From the NCBI GenBank assembly GCA_012841865.1, contig DUTX01000093.1, positions 1 to 64,000 on the forward strand: a stretch of 64,000 nt of DNA, in the 5' to 3' direction. This stretch comes from Acholeplasmataceae bacterium. GTDB taxonomy: Bacteria > Bacillota_I > Bacilli_A > ML615J-28 > CAG-698. This document shows, piece by piece, positions 33,582 through 41,592 of the stretch. Position 1 is the stretch's first letter, and each line of letters begins with the position of its first letter. A program made the translations under genes and the position numbers. A model generated the notes under the pieces. The model had not been told where the DNA came from. It did not search any database and saw only the letters and a program-made list of their open reading frames with translations.

Positions 33582-34548
33582 TCTGGTATTCGGGCAATAT
33601 TATCACACTGATTCTTGGCTCCATCGTCTTGACCCAAGAACAAAACTCTTGGGAACAATCTTTCTGATTATAACTTTATTTTTATTAGAAAACACGCTTC
33701 TGATTGCTTCGGCCTTTTTTGGAACTTTAATTTTGATTCTTTCCAGTAAAATTCCGATTTCAAAATTTCTCCGCAGTTTGAAAATGATGACAACTTTACT
33801 TTTGATAACTGTGTTTTTTCAAGTGTTTTTTAATCGCGGTAATGTTTTGGTAGAGTTTAAGTTTACTTTAACAGTAATAAATCTCTTAATAATAATTTTC
33901 TTACTAGTACTTTTCTTGCTTTCGCGGAAAGTAATTATTCGCCATCGCTTTTTTCTTTTTTTGCTTTTAGTTATCGTTAGTTTTTATTTACAGACCATTG
34001 TTACTTCCGGCAAGGTTTTAGCAAATTATTCTGTTGGTCTTTATGAAGATGGTTTGTATTTAGCTTTAAAGATTGTGATCAGAATCATTACTTTGATTTT
34101 GCTTTCAAGCTTACTTACTTTAACGACAAAACCGGCGGATTTAAATACCGGAATGGAACGCTTAGCAAAGCCTTTGAAACATATTGGAATAAAGGTTAGC
34201 ATCTTATCGATGATGATCTCGATTGCTTTAAGATTTATTCCGACTTTAATCAATGAAGCGGGAAGGATTTTAAAAGCGCAAGCATCCCGAGGAATTGATT
34301 TTAAAGAAGGTAAGTTTACGGAAAAGATAACCCAGATTATTTCGCTTTTGGTACCGATGTTTGTAATTTCTTACCGACGGGCTTATGAGCTTGCGGATGC
34401 GATGGAAGCCAGAGGTTATATTCCGGATGCGGAAAGGACAAGCATCAGTTTGTTGAAGTATAAAGCAAGAGACTATTTAACTATCCTTTTTATCCTAGCT
34501 TTCTTTGCTACAATTGTTGTATTGAAAGTGATGGATTATGCGATTTAA
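33571..34548 (+). CDS. ecfT: ECF transporter transmembrane subunit T
   Basis: 325 residues from ATG 33571 (after AGAAGG). It shows HRLDPRTKLLGTIF, several membrane helices, and the cytosolic coupling motif ILKAQASRGIDF with a second RAYELADAMEARGY, both diagnostic of EcfT. A long helix-rich insert (about 80-170) makes it longer than the 265 residues common for the family. It overlaps truA by 11 bp. Confidence 0.92.
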   Translation: MNTNLVFGQYYHTDSWLHRLDPRTKLLGTIFLIITLFLLENTLLIASAFFGTLILILSSKIPISKFLRSLKMMTTLLLITVFFQVFFNRGNVLVEFKFTLTVINLLIIIFLLVLFLLSRKVIIRHRFFLFLLLVIVSFYLQTIVTSGKVLANYSVGLYEDGLYLALKIVIRIITLILLSSLLTLTTKPADLNTGMERLAKPLKHIGIKVSILSMMISIALRFIPTLINEAGRILKAQASRGIDFKEGKFTEKITQIISLLVPMFVISYRRAYELADAMEARGYIPDAERTSISLLKYKARDYLTILFILAFFATIVVLKVMDYAI

Positions 34549-35269
34549 ATGTATCTGTGCTTATGACGGAAGTCAATTTCATGGGTTTCAGATGCAGAAG
34601 ACCTTAAGAACAGTCCAGGAAGAAATTGAAGCTGTGCTTCTTATTATCAATAAAAAGAAAACAAAAATTTATGCTTCCGGAAGAACAGATACTGGTGTCC
34701 ATGCCTTAAATCAAGTATTTCATTTTGATAGTAGCATTGAAATGGCGCCGGAAAACATGAAAAACGCGTTAAATTCACGTTTGCCGAAAGATATTTATAT
34801 TAAAGAAGTAGAAATTGTAGACAAAAGCTTTCATGCGCGGTTTAAAGCGAAAGCAAAGGAATATCATTACCTAATCGATTACGGACAATATAACCCTTTA
34901 AATAGGAATTATCGATATTATTGTACTTATAGAAATGTTGATTGGGAGCTATTTAAAGAAGCTTTGTTGATATTTAAAGGCCGCCATGATTTTCGTTCTT
35001 TTACTAAAAACAAAACCCTAACAAATACTGTCAGGGAAATTTATGAAATAGATTTTGAAACTGAAGGGACGTTAATTACTGTTAAGATGGTGGGCAATGG
35101 TTTTATGCACCATATGGTCCGAATTTTAATTGCTATGTCATTGGAAGTGGCCAGGGGTAAAATATCGATTGCTGATTTAAAGCTGATTCTGGCTCAAAAA
35201 AACCGCCGATTAGCTCCGAAAATTGTCCCACCAACAGGACTTTATCTATATTGGGTTTATTATTCATAA
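34538..35269 (+). CDS. truA: tRNA pseudouridine synthase A (positions 38-40)
   Basis: 243 residues. The catalytic Asp is in ASGRTDTGVHALNQV, and GNGFMHHMVRILIAMSLEVARGK and RLAPKIVPPTGLYL are typical. It occupies its normal place after ecfT, but rplM and rpsI, which often follow, are absent and a terminator ends the operon. Confidence 0.96.
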   Translation: MRFKCICAYDGSQFHGFQMQKTLRTVQEEIEAVLLIINKKKTKIYASGRTDTGVHALNQVFHFDSSIEMAPENMKNALNSRLPKDIYIKEVEIVDKSFHARFKAKAKEYHYLIDYGQYNPLNRNYRYYCTYRNVDWELFKEALLIFKGRHDFRSFTKNKTLTNTVREIYEIDFETEGTLITVKMVGNGFMHHMVRILIAMSLEVARGKISIADLKLILAQKNRRLAPKIVPPTGLYLYWVYYS

Positions 35270-35270
35270 T

Positions 35271-35295
35271 AAAAGTGTGCCGAAGCACACTTTTT
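35271..35295. terminator. Bidirectional terminator after truA
   Basis: AAAAGTGTGC (35271-35280) pairs with GCACACTTTT (35285-35294) around CGAA. It serves both truA and the convergent ABC permease gene. Confidence 0.9.
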
Positions 35296-36178
35296 AATTA
35301 TCAACCGCCTTTTTTACATATCTCTTTCTTATTTTTACTATCAACAAAACAATTGTAAGAATTAATATATTAAATAGAACAACGGTTGCACCGATAGGTA
35401 AAACAAGTTCAAATGAAACATAGAAGCCAAGAACAATCGAGATTTCGCTAAAAATGATTGCTGTCGTAATGGTTTGTTTAAAAGAATTTCCGAAAAGAAT
35501 TGAGGTTGCAACAGGAACGATTAAAAGTGAGGAGATTAAGAGGACGCCGACCAAGTCCATAAAGACGGAAATTACAATCGCAAGGATAATCGTAATTGCA
35601 AGCTGTAATAAGCGAACATTGATGCCCGACACTTTCGCATAAACCTCATCAAAACAAAGGGTAACAATTTGTTTGTAAAACAACACAGCAAATACCAAAA
35701 TCATTGCAGAAGTAATAAGGATGATCAGAACATCGTTTTTATCGACGCTCATGATTGAACCGAAAAGCAGGCTGGTCGTATAAGAAGTTGAAATTCCGGG
35801 CGTGAGAGAAATAAATAGTCCGCTTAGGGCGACTCCCAAACTTAAAAGAATCGTCATTGATAACTCTTTGTAGTTTTTATAAAATCCTCTTAACATTTCG
35901 ATAATGAAGGTTCCGATAATACTGAATAAGATGCCCATATAAATCGGATTGATTTTAATTATGGAGGGATTAATTAATTTGGAAAGAAAGACCCCGGTTG
36001 TTACACCCGCAAGCGAGAAATGGCTTAAAGTGTCAGCGATAAACGAAAGCCTGCGGATAATTACAACCGATCCAGTCAAAGGTGCTATGAAACCGATGCA
36101 GATACCGGCAATCAAAGCATATCTTAAAGGTTCAAAATCAATCAGAGATTCAAAAAAACCTGGTGTCGTTAAAAACAT
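35294..36178 (-). CDS. Zn/Mn-type ABC transporter permease (ABC-3)
   Basis: 294 residues with about eight membrane helices. The opening GICIGFIAPLTGSVVIIRRLSFIADTLSHFSLAGVTTG is the ABC-3 (ZnuB/MntB) pattern and DLVGVLLISSLLIVPVATSILF lies near the end. It imports zinc or manganese together with the ATPase upstream. No substrate-binding lipoprotein gene lies nearby. It starts 8 bp after the ATPase gene. Confidence 0.9.
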   Translation of the reverse strand: MFLTTPGFFESLIDFEPLRYALIAGICIGFIAPLTGSVVIIRRLSFIADTLSHFSLAGVTTGVFLSKLINPSIIKINPIYMGILFSIIGTFIIEMLRGFYKNYKELSMTILLSLGVALSGLFISLTPGISTSYTTSLLFGSIMSVDKNDVLIILITSAMILVFAVLFYKQIVTLCFDEVYAKVSGINVRLLQLAITIILAIVISVFMDLVGVLLISSLLIVPVATSILFGNSFKQTITTAIIFSEISIVLGFYVSFELVLPIGATVVLFNILILTIVLLIVKIRKRYVKKAVDN

Positions 36179-36186
36179 TTCTTCAC

Positions 36187-36819
36187 CTACTTATATATGC
36201 GATAGTCCCCAACTTCATTTAATTCCAAATAATAATCAGAAAGATTTTTTGAAAATTCAGTATCATGAGTTGAGATAATAATAGTTACTTTTTGTTCTTT
36301 AAGGTTTTCTAATATTTCATAAAGCGATTGAATGCTTTCATTGTCAATACCTACTGTCGGCTCGTCAAGAATTAAAAGCTTGGGTTGATTGAGAAGGGCT
36401 CTAGCAATCATAACTTTTTGAAATTGACCGCCGGATAGATTATTGACATTATCGCGGTAAAAAGGATTAATGCCGAGGGTATTGATGATTTTTGTATAAT
36501 AATCATCTTTTCCTTTCAAATAAGCACTTGAAAGAATTTCCGAAGGAGTAATCGGAAACTCATAACTGAATTCCACTTTTTGAGGAACATAACCAATGTT
36601 TTGTAATAGTTTAAGGACATTAATATCGATGCCTTCAAAGAAAATGGTTCCTTCAGGAACCTTTAAAATCTTTATTAAACATTTAATCAAAGTGCTCTTT
36701 CCGGTTCCATTTTTACCGACCAAAGTTAGAAAATCGCCTTGGTCAAGACTAAAAGAAATATTGTTTAGGATTAATCTTTGTGTATAAGCAAAAGATAAAT
36801 TTCTTACTTCTATCTGCAT
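36187..36819 (-). CDS. Zn/Mn-type ABC transporter ATP-binding protein
   Basis: 210 residues from ATG 36819, after AGAAAGGTGA; the frame extends to 36882 without a better site. Walker A is GKNGTGKST, the signature NLSGGQFQKV, Walker B LLILDEPTVGID. It is slightly shorter than most ZnuC/MntA proteins (about 230-250). With the ABC-3 permease it forms a metal importer. Confidence 0.9.
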   Translation of the reverse strand: MQIEVRNLSFAYTQRLILNNISFSLDQGDFLTLVGKNGTGKSTLIKCLIKILKVPEGTIFFEGIDINVLKLLQNIGYVPQKVEFSYEFPITPSEILSSAYLKGKDDYYTKIINTLGINPFYRDNVNNLSGGQFQKVMIARALLNQPKLLILDEPTVGIDNESIQSLYEILENLKEQKVTIIISTHDTEFSKNLSDYYLELNEVGDYRIYK

Positions 36820-37002
36820 TGATTCACCTTTCTGTTTATTTAATTTTAACATAATTTCCCTTCTCACACAAGTGAAAACCATGGAATAGTTAAAAAGATT
36901 TTCTTTAATACAAAGAGTACTCGATAAAATAAAATTTACTATTTCATTTTTCTTTGAAATATGAGATAATATACTTACAGTAAGATATGGTGGTGAAAAG
37001 AT

Positions 37003-37614
37003 ATGTTTATAACATTTGAAGGCGGAGAGGGTAGTGGCAAAACCACGATTATCGAAAACCTTTATCAGAACTTACTGAAAAAAGGCTATCAGGTACTGAA
37101 GACTAGGGAGCCCGGCGGCAGTCGGATTTCCGAGGAAATCAGAAACATTATATTAAATGTAAACAACCTCGAAATGGATTATCGGACGGAAGCTTTGCTT
37201 TATGCAGCCAGCCGCAGACAACATCTTGTAGAAGTGATTGTACCGGCACTTAAAGCCGGAAAGGTAGTTTTATGTGATCGCTATCTCGATTCCTCGCTCG
37301 CCTATCAAGGCGTTGCCAGGGGGCTTGGAATCAAAGAAGTATATCAGATAAATCAATATGCAACGGAAGGGATTCTTCCCAATCTGACTTTTTATATTGA
37401 TTTGAAACCGGAAATCGGTCTTTCGCGAATCAAACATTCGGAAAGAATTCCCGATCGACTTGATTTGGAAAAGGGAAATTTTCATGATACTGTGCGGGAA
37501 GGTTATCTGCAAATAGCGAAAATGTTTCCGGAAAGAATTAAGGTGATTGACGGCAATCGCCCAGTTGAAGTGATTGAACAGGAAATCATGGCCGTTATCG
37601 TTGAAACAATATAA
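37003..37614 (+). CDS. tmk: Thymidylate kinase
   Basis: 203 residues. The P-loop is FEGGEGSGKTT, followed by TREPGG, the DR-x-DSS motif CDRYLDSSLAYQG and a LID with Arg residues. It makes dTDP from dTMP. It heads the tmk-holB-ricT-trmN6-rsmI cluster. Confidence 0.97.
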   Translation: MFITFEGGEGSGKTTIIENLYQNLLKKGYQVLKTREPGGSRISEEIRNIILNVNNLEMDYRTEALLYAASRRQHLVEVIVPALKAGKVVLCDRYLDSSLAYQGVARGLGIKEVYQINQYATEGILPNLTFYIDLKPEIGLSRIKHSERIPDRLDLEKGNFHDTVREGYLQIAKMFPERIKVIDGNRPVEVIEQEIMAVIVETI

Positions 37615-37624
37615 GGAGAAGGTA

Positions 37625-38602
37625 GTGAAATTCGATACTTTACTGAAAACTCAAAAAAAGGTAATCAAGTTATTTCAAAACAGTTTAAGAAAAAACAGGT
37701 TGGTCCATACCTATCTGTTTGAAGGGGCGAAAGGAACCCCGAAGCTGGAAGCTGCCTATTATTTTGCAGCACTTATTTTCTGCAAACACTCTAAGCCCTG
37801 TTTTAACTGTGAGGATTGCCTGAAAGTTCAAAAAGAAATTCACCCCAGTATCTTTCTGATTAAGCCCGAAGGTAACTCTATTCGTAAAGAGCAAGTTGAA
37901 AAATTGGAACGGGAATTTTCTTTAACCTCTATTAGTGAAAGCCCAAGGGTTTATATTATTGAAGGGATTGAAAAATCCACTTTGGCTGCCGCCAATTCAT
38001 TACTCAAATTTATCGAAGAACTTGATGGCGATAAATACGGTATTTTGATTACGGAAAATATCAATCAAGTTTTGCTGACGATCCGTTCGCGTTCCCAAAT
38101 CATCTATTTCGAACAGGTTCCCTCGCTGGTGATTGCTGAGGAGCTGATGGCAAAGGGTGTTGATGAAGAGACAAGTCGGGTGCTTTCGAAAATCACAAAT
38201 AATGTTGACGAATGCCTGGAGTTAATCGGAGCCGGGAAAATCCTTGATTTAATTGAACTGGCTCGAAAAATTAATTTCAGCCTCGCAAGCAATCAAGGAA
38301 ATCCGATTTTGATTTTCTATGAAGAGGGTGAGCTTTTATTAAGGGAGCCGGATAAACGCTATCATCGAATCTTTCTTGATTTATTAATCACACTAGCAAA
38401 TGATGAATTAGCGTATATTCTCGGCGAAACTGAGGGGATAATATTTATTAATACAATAGATAAGATTGCTCCTTTCTTGGATAATGATTATGAAGCCAAA
38501 GTCAGGGAAATCGAAAGACTGTTAAACTTTAAGCAGCGGCTGAATTACAATATTAATTTGGAATTGTTTTATGCCGATATGTTGATAGAAATAGTGAGGT
38601 AA
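37625..38602 (+). CDS. holB: DNA polymerase III delta' subunit
   Basis: 325 residues. The start is GTG 37625, preceded by AAGGAGAAGG. It has the clamp-loader fold (RLVHTYLFEGAKGTPKLEAA in place of a full Walker A), a zinc-binding CKHSKPCFNCEDC, and EGIEKSTLAAANSLLKFIEEL with sensor-type RSRSQII. Delta' lacks ATPase activity in the clamp loader, which fits the altered P-loop. Confidence 0.93.
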   Translation: MKFDTLLKTQKKVIKLFQNSLRKNRLVHTYLFEGAKGTPKLEAAYYFAALIFCKHSKPCFNCEDCLKVQKEIHPSIFLIKPEGNSIRKEQVEKLEREFSLTSISESPRVYIIEGIEKSTLAAANSLLKFIEELDGDKYGILITENINQVLLTIRSRSQIIYFEQVPSLVIAEELMAKGVDEETSRVLSKITNNVDECLELIGAGKILDLIELARKINFSLASNQGNPILIFYEEGELLLREPDKRYHRIFLDLLITLANDELAYILGETEGIIFINTIDKIAPFLDNDYEAKVREIERLLNFKQRLNYNINLELFYADMLIEIVR

Positions 38603-38603
38603 T

Positions 38604-39470
38604 ATGAAAAAAGTAGTCGGAATCGACTTTAAGGAAGTCGGTAAAATATATTGGTTTGATGTTGGAAATTTCAAGCTGAAAGCAAATGATAAAGTTGTTG
38701 TTGAAACGATACGGGGGTTGGAACTTGGCACCGTCGTTCAAGAAATACTTGAAGTTGCTGAGTGCGAACTTGAACATGAGCTAAAACCGGTCATCAGAGT
38801 AGCAACAAAAAATGATCTAAAAGCCTATGAAGATAATCTAGAACGTGCTCAAAGTGCTCTAAAAATCTGCAAGAAAATTGTAAAACAGCATAAACTGGAA
38901 ATGAAATTGCTTGAATGTGAATATACCCTTGACCGTCAGAAAATTATATTTTATTATAATGCTGACGGAAGAGTGGATTTTCGGGAACTCTTGAAAGATC
39001 TTGCCAGCGAATTTAAAACCCGAATTGAACTGAGGCAAATCGGACCGCGCGAAGGAGCCAAATTCATCGGCGGTTTAGGACCTTGTGGACGCGAATGTTG
39101 CTGTGTTAAACATTTGCGTGAGTTTGATTTGGTAACAATGAAAATGGCAAAAGAACAAGGCATGACCCTCAATGCTTCAAAAGTAGCGGGGCTTTGTGGG
39201 AAACTGATGTGTTGTATCGGTTATGAAAGCAGTTTTTATGAAGAAATCAGAAATAGAATGCCTTTAGTCGGTGATTTGGTCAGAACTCCGAATTGCGAAG
39301 TCTGCAAAGTCGTTGGCGTTGATTATCTCCGGGAAATAATTAAGACTTCAAACGAAGACAAGATCGAAGTTTGGCAGGCAAACGAACTAGAAAAAGTCGA
39401 GAGTTATAAACAAGAAGATAATCCAAACGACCTTACCGATGATGTGATTGAAAATGGAATCGATTCATGA
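38604..39470 (+). CDS. ricT: PSP1-domain protein RicT/YaaT
   Basis: 288 residues. The PSP1 domain shows FREL...ELRQIGPREGAKFIGGLGPCGRECCCVKHL and CGKLMCCIGYE. The cysteine clusters ligate iron-sulfur centres in the RicAFT complex, which in Bacillus affects RNase Y-dependent mRNA maturation and development. Its place after holB is conserved. Confidence 0.93.
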   Translation: MKKVVGIDFKEVGKIYWFDVGNFKLKANDKVVVETIRGLELGTVVQEILEVAECELEHELKPVIRVATKNDLKAYEDNLERAQSALKICKKIVKQHKLEMKLLECEYTLDRQKIIFYYNADGRVDFRELLKDLASEFKTRIELRQIGPREGAKFIGGLGPCGRECCCVKHLREFDLVTMKMAKEQGMTLNASKVAGLCGKLMCCIGYESSFYEEIRNRMPLVGDLVRTPNCEVCKVVGVDYLREIIKTSNEDKIEVWQANELEKVESYKQEDNPNDLTDDVIENGIDS

Positions 39471-40191
39471 GCTTTTGGGCTATAAAAATATCAAGATAGT
39501 TCAAAACTCGGAAATGTTTTGTTTTTCATTAGATTCGATTCTACTTGCTGATTTTGTTAATCCAAAAATTGGATGTAAGAAAATCATTGACCTTGGCTGC
39601 GGGAACGCTCCAATACCCTTGTTTCTTTCATTGAAAACAGATGCGGAAATCACAGGGGTAGAAATTCAAAAGGAAGTGTTTGAGCTTGCTGTTAAAAGTG
39701 TTCGCTTAAACGGCCTCGAAGCTCAAATTAAGATTATTAATTCCGATATCAAAGATATTTACCTAAAAACTGGAGCTAATGTGTTTGATATTGTGATTTC
39801 AAATCCGCCATATTTTAAAGTTCATCCCGAGAGCAATATTAATAAAAACAAATATTTAACAATTGCTCGGCATGAAGTAATGATAAATCTTGAAGGTGTG
39901 GTTTTGGAAGCAAAAAAGCTTTTGAAAAACGGGGGCAGTTTTTACCTTGTCCATCGTACTGAACGCCTTACAGAGACGGTTAATCTTTTAACAGAAAATA
40001 ACTTTGGAATCAGAAGGATGCGCTTTGTTTATCCGAAAAGGGAAAATAATGCTTTATTATTTCTCTTGGAAGCCGGCGCAAACTTGAAGGATGACGTTAA
40101 GGTTGAGAGTCCGCTTTATGTTTATGAAGAGGGCGAGTATTCCCAAGAGGTAAAGGAAATATTTAATTTTAAGAAAAATGAATATCACTAA
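39454..40191 (+). CDS. trmN6: tRNA1(Val) adenine-37 N6-methyltransferase-like
   Basis: 245 residues from ATG 39454 (TTG 39448 is possible). SAM-binding motif I is IIDLGCGNAPIPLFL, and the N6-adenine motif IV is SNPPYF. It is the YabB/TrmN6 protein of this conserved cluster. It overlaps ricT by 17 bp. Confidence 0.88.
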   Translation: MESIHELLGYKNIKIVQNSEMFCFSLDSILLADFVNPKIGCKKIIDLGCGNAPIPLFLSLKTDAEITGVEIQKEVFELAVKSVRLNGLEAQIKIINSDIKDIYLKTGANVFDIVISNPPYFKVHPESNINKNKYLTIARHEVMINLEGVVLEAKKLLKNGGSFYLVHRTERLTETVNLLTENNFGIRRMRFVYPKRENNALLFLLEAGANLKDDVKVESPLYVYEEGEYSQEVKEIFNFKKNEYH

Positions 40192-40212
40192 TAGAAGGAA
40201 GGAGTCGATTCT

Positions 40213-40617
40213 ATGTTCTTAAATTTACTTTCGAAAGAAGAAAAATTTTATTTTATTGATTTGCTTGTAAAAGTGGTAGGGATTGACGGTGATCCAAGCG
40301 AAACCGAAACTCAAATTATAAATCGTTTGAAACATGAAATGGGCGAAGATGCGATGAAATATCGAAAGAGCAGTACTTCTTTGGAAAAACTAATCGACTA
40401 TTTCGCAAACAAACCGAAAGCAACAAGAAATTTAGTCTTTATGAATTTGGTTTCAGCTTCTCTTTATGATGAATTTTACAGCGTTGAAGAACATTTGTTA
40501 ATCGAACAAATTCAAAACAGCTTTGAAATTGCAAATAAAAAGAAATCTGATTTAATGAAGATTGTGTATGCGGAAAGAGATTTGCGCGAAAAAGCTAAGA
40601 GGGTAATTGCGGAATGA
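40213..40617 (+). CDS. TerB-like protein of unknown role
   Basis: A 134-residue, all-helical protein. FYFIDLLVKVVGIDGDPSETETQIINRL and VEEHLLIEQI resemble TerB/DjlA-N domains, which bind metal through acidic residues. It replaces yazA at this locus relative to Bacillus. It follows GAAGGAGT and overlaps rsmI with ATGA, so it is part of the operon. Confidence 0.65.
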   Translation: MFLNLLSKEEKFYFIDLLVKVVGIDGDPSETETQIINRLKHEMGEDAMKYRKSSTSLEKLIDYFANKPKATRNLVFMNLVSASLYDEFYSVEEHLLIEQIQNSFEIANKKKSDLMKIVYAERDLREKAKRVIAE

Positions 40618-41477
40618 TGATTCAAAAATCAAATGCTTCCGAAGGAGGGGTTCTTTATTTAGTACCGACTCCAATCGGAAATTTCGACGATATGACTTAT
40701 CGGGCTGTTGAAGTCTTAAAGTCGGTCGAATATATTTATGCGGAAGATACGAGAGTGACTAAGGTTTTACTTAGTCATTTTCAAATCTATACCCCTCTTT
40801 TTTCTTACCATATTTTTAATGAAGAGGAGAAAGCAGAAGAAATTATAAATCATCTTCGAGCAGGAAAAAAGCTAGCACTCGTAAGTGATGCCGGGCTTCC
40901 CGGTATCAGCGATCCAGGTTTTTTAGTAGCCAAAGGTGCGATCAATTCTGGATTTCCTGTCATATCTTTACCTGGAGCCAATGCCGCATTAACCGCACTG
41001 ATTGCCTCGGGACTTCCCTCTGATAAGTTCTTTTTTATTGGTTTTTTAAACTCCAAAGCCTCACAAAGAAAAAAAGAATTGTTGGCGCTTGCTGATTATC
41101 CGGAAACTCTAATCTTTTATGAAGCGCCGCATCGAATCAAAGCCACGCTTAATGCAATGTTTGAGGTGTTTAAGGACCGCCAAGCGGTCATCGCCAGGGA
41201 ACTAACCAAAAAGTATGAAGAGTATATCCGCGGTACTTTAAAGGAACTTTCAGAACTGGATAGAGAATTTAAAGGAGAAATAGTGATTTTGGTCGAAGGG
41301 GCGAAACAAACAAGCATCCAAAGCGAGTTGAATAAGCTAAAATTAGAAGAACATTTTCAATATTATTTAGATCGAGGGTTAATTGAAAAAGAGGCGATGA
41401 AACAAACAGCTAAAGACCGCGGTGTTTCTAAAAGCGAAGTTTATAAAAGGCTGATTAAAAGAGAGGCTACAGATTAA
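40614..41477 (+). CDS. rsmI: 16S rRNA (cytidine-1402 2'-O) methyltransferase
   Basis: 287 residues: LYLVPTPIGNFDDMTYRAVEVLKSVEYIYAEDTRVTKVLL, LVSDAGLPGISDPGF and FYEAPHRIKATL are diagnostic of this tetrapyrrole-methylase-like enzyme. It modifies C1402 in the P site. It is the last gene of the cluster. Confidence 0.97.
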   Translation: MMIQKSNASEGGVLYLVPTPIGNFDDMTYRAVEVLKSVEYIYAEDTRVTKVLLSHFQIYTPLFSYHIFNEEEKAEEIINHLRAGKKLALVSDAGLPGISDPGFLVAKGAINSGFPVISLPGANAALTALIASGLPSDKFFFIGFLNSKASQRKKELLALADYPETLIFYEAPHRIKATLNAMFEVFKDRQAVIARELTKKYEEYIRGTLKELSELDREFKGEIVILVEGAKQTSIQSELNKLKLEEHFQYYLDRGLIEKEAMKQTAKDRGVSKSEVYKRLIKREATD

Positions 41478-41492
41478 TGGTCGCTCTTTTTT
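41457..41492 (+). terminator. Terminator of the tmk-rsmI operon
   Basis: AAAAGAG (41457-41463) pairs with CTCTTTT (41484-41490) and a T run follows. The stem overlaps the last codons of rsmI. Confidence 0.6.
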
Positions 41493-41549
41493 ATTTAAAC
41501 AAAATTATAACACTCCTCACCGATATAACTTTATCTAATTGAGAAAAAA

Positions 41550-41558
41550 TGGTATAAT
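41550..41558 (+). promoter_or_regulatory. Extended -10 of the glycoside hydrolase operon
   Basis: TGGTATAAT is a TGn-extended -10. No convincing -35 lies 17 bp upstream. It precedes the GH2 start at 41593 by 35 bp. Confidence 0.5.
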
Positions 41559-41592
41559 TTACTTAAGAAAAAGTGAAAGTAGGAGAGCGGAT

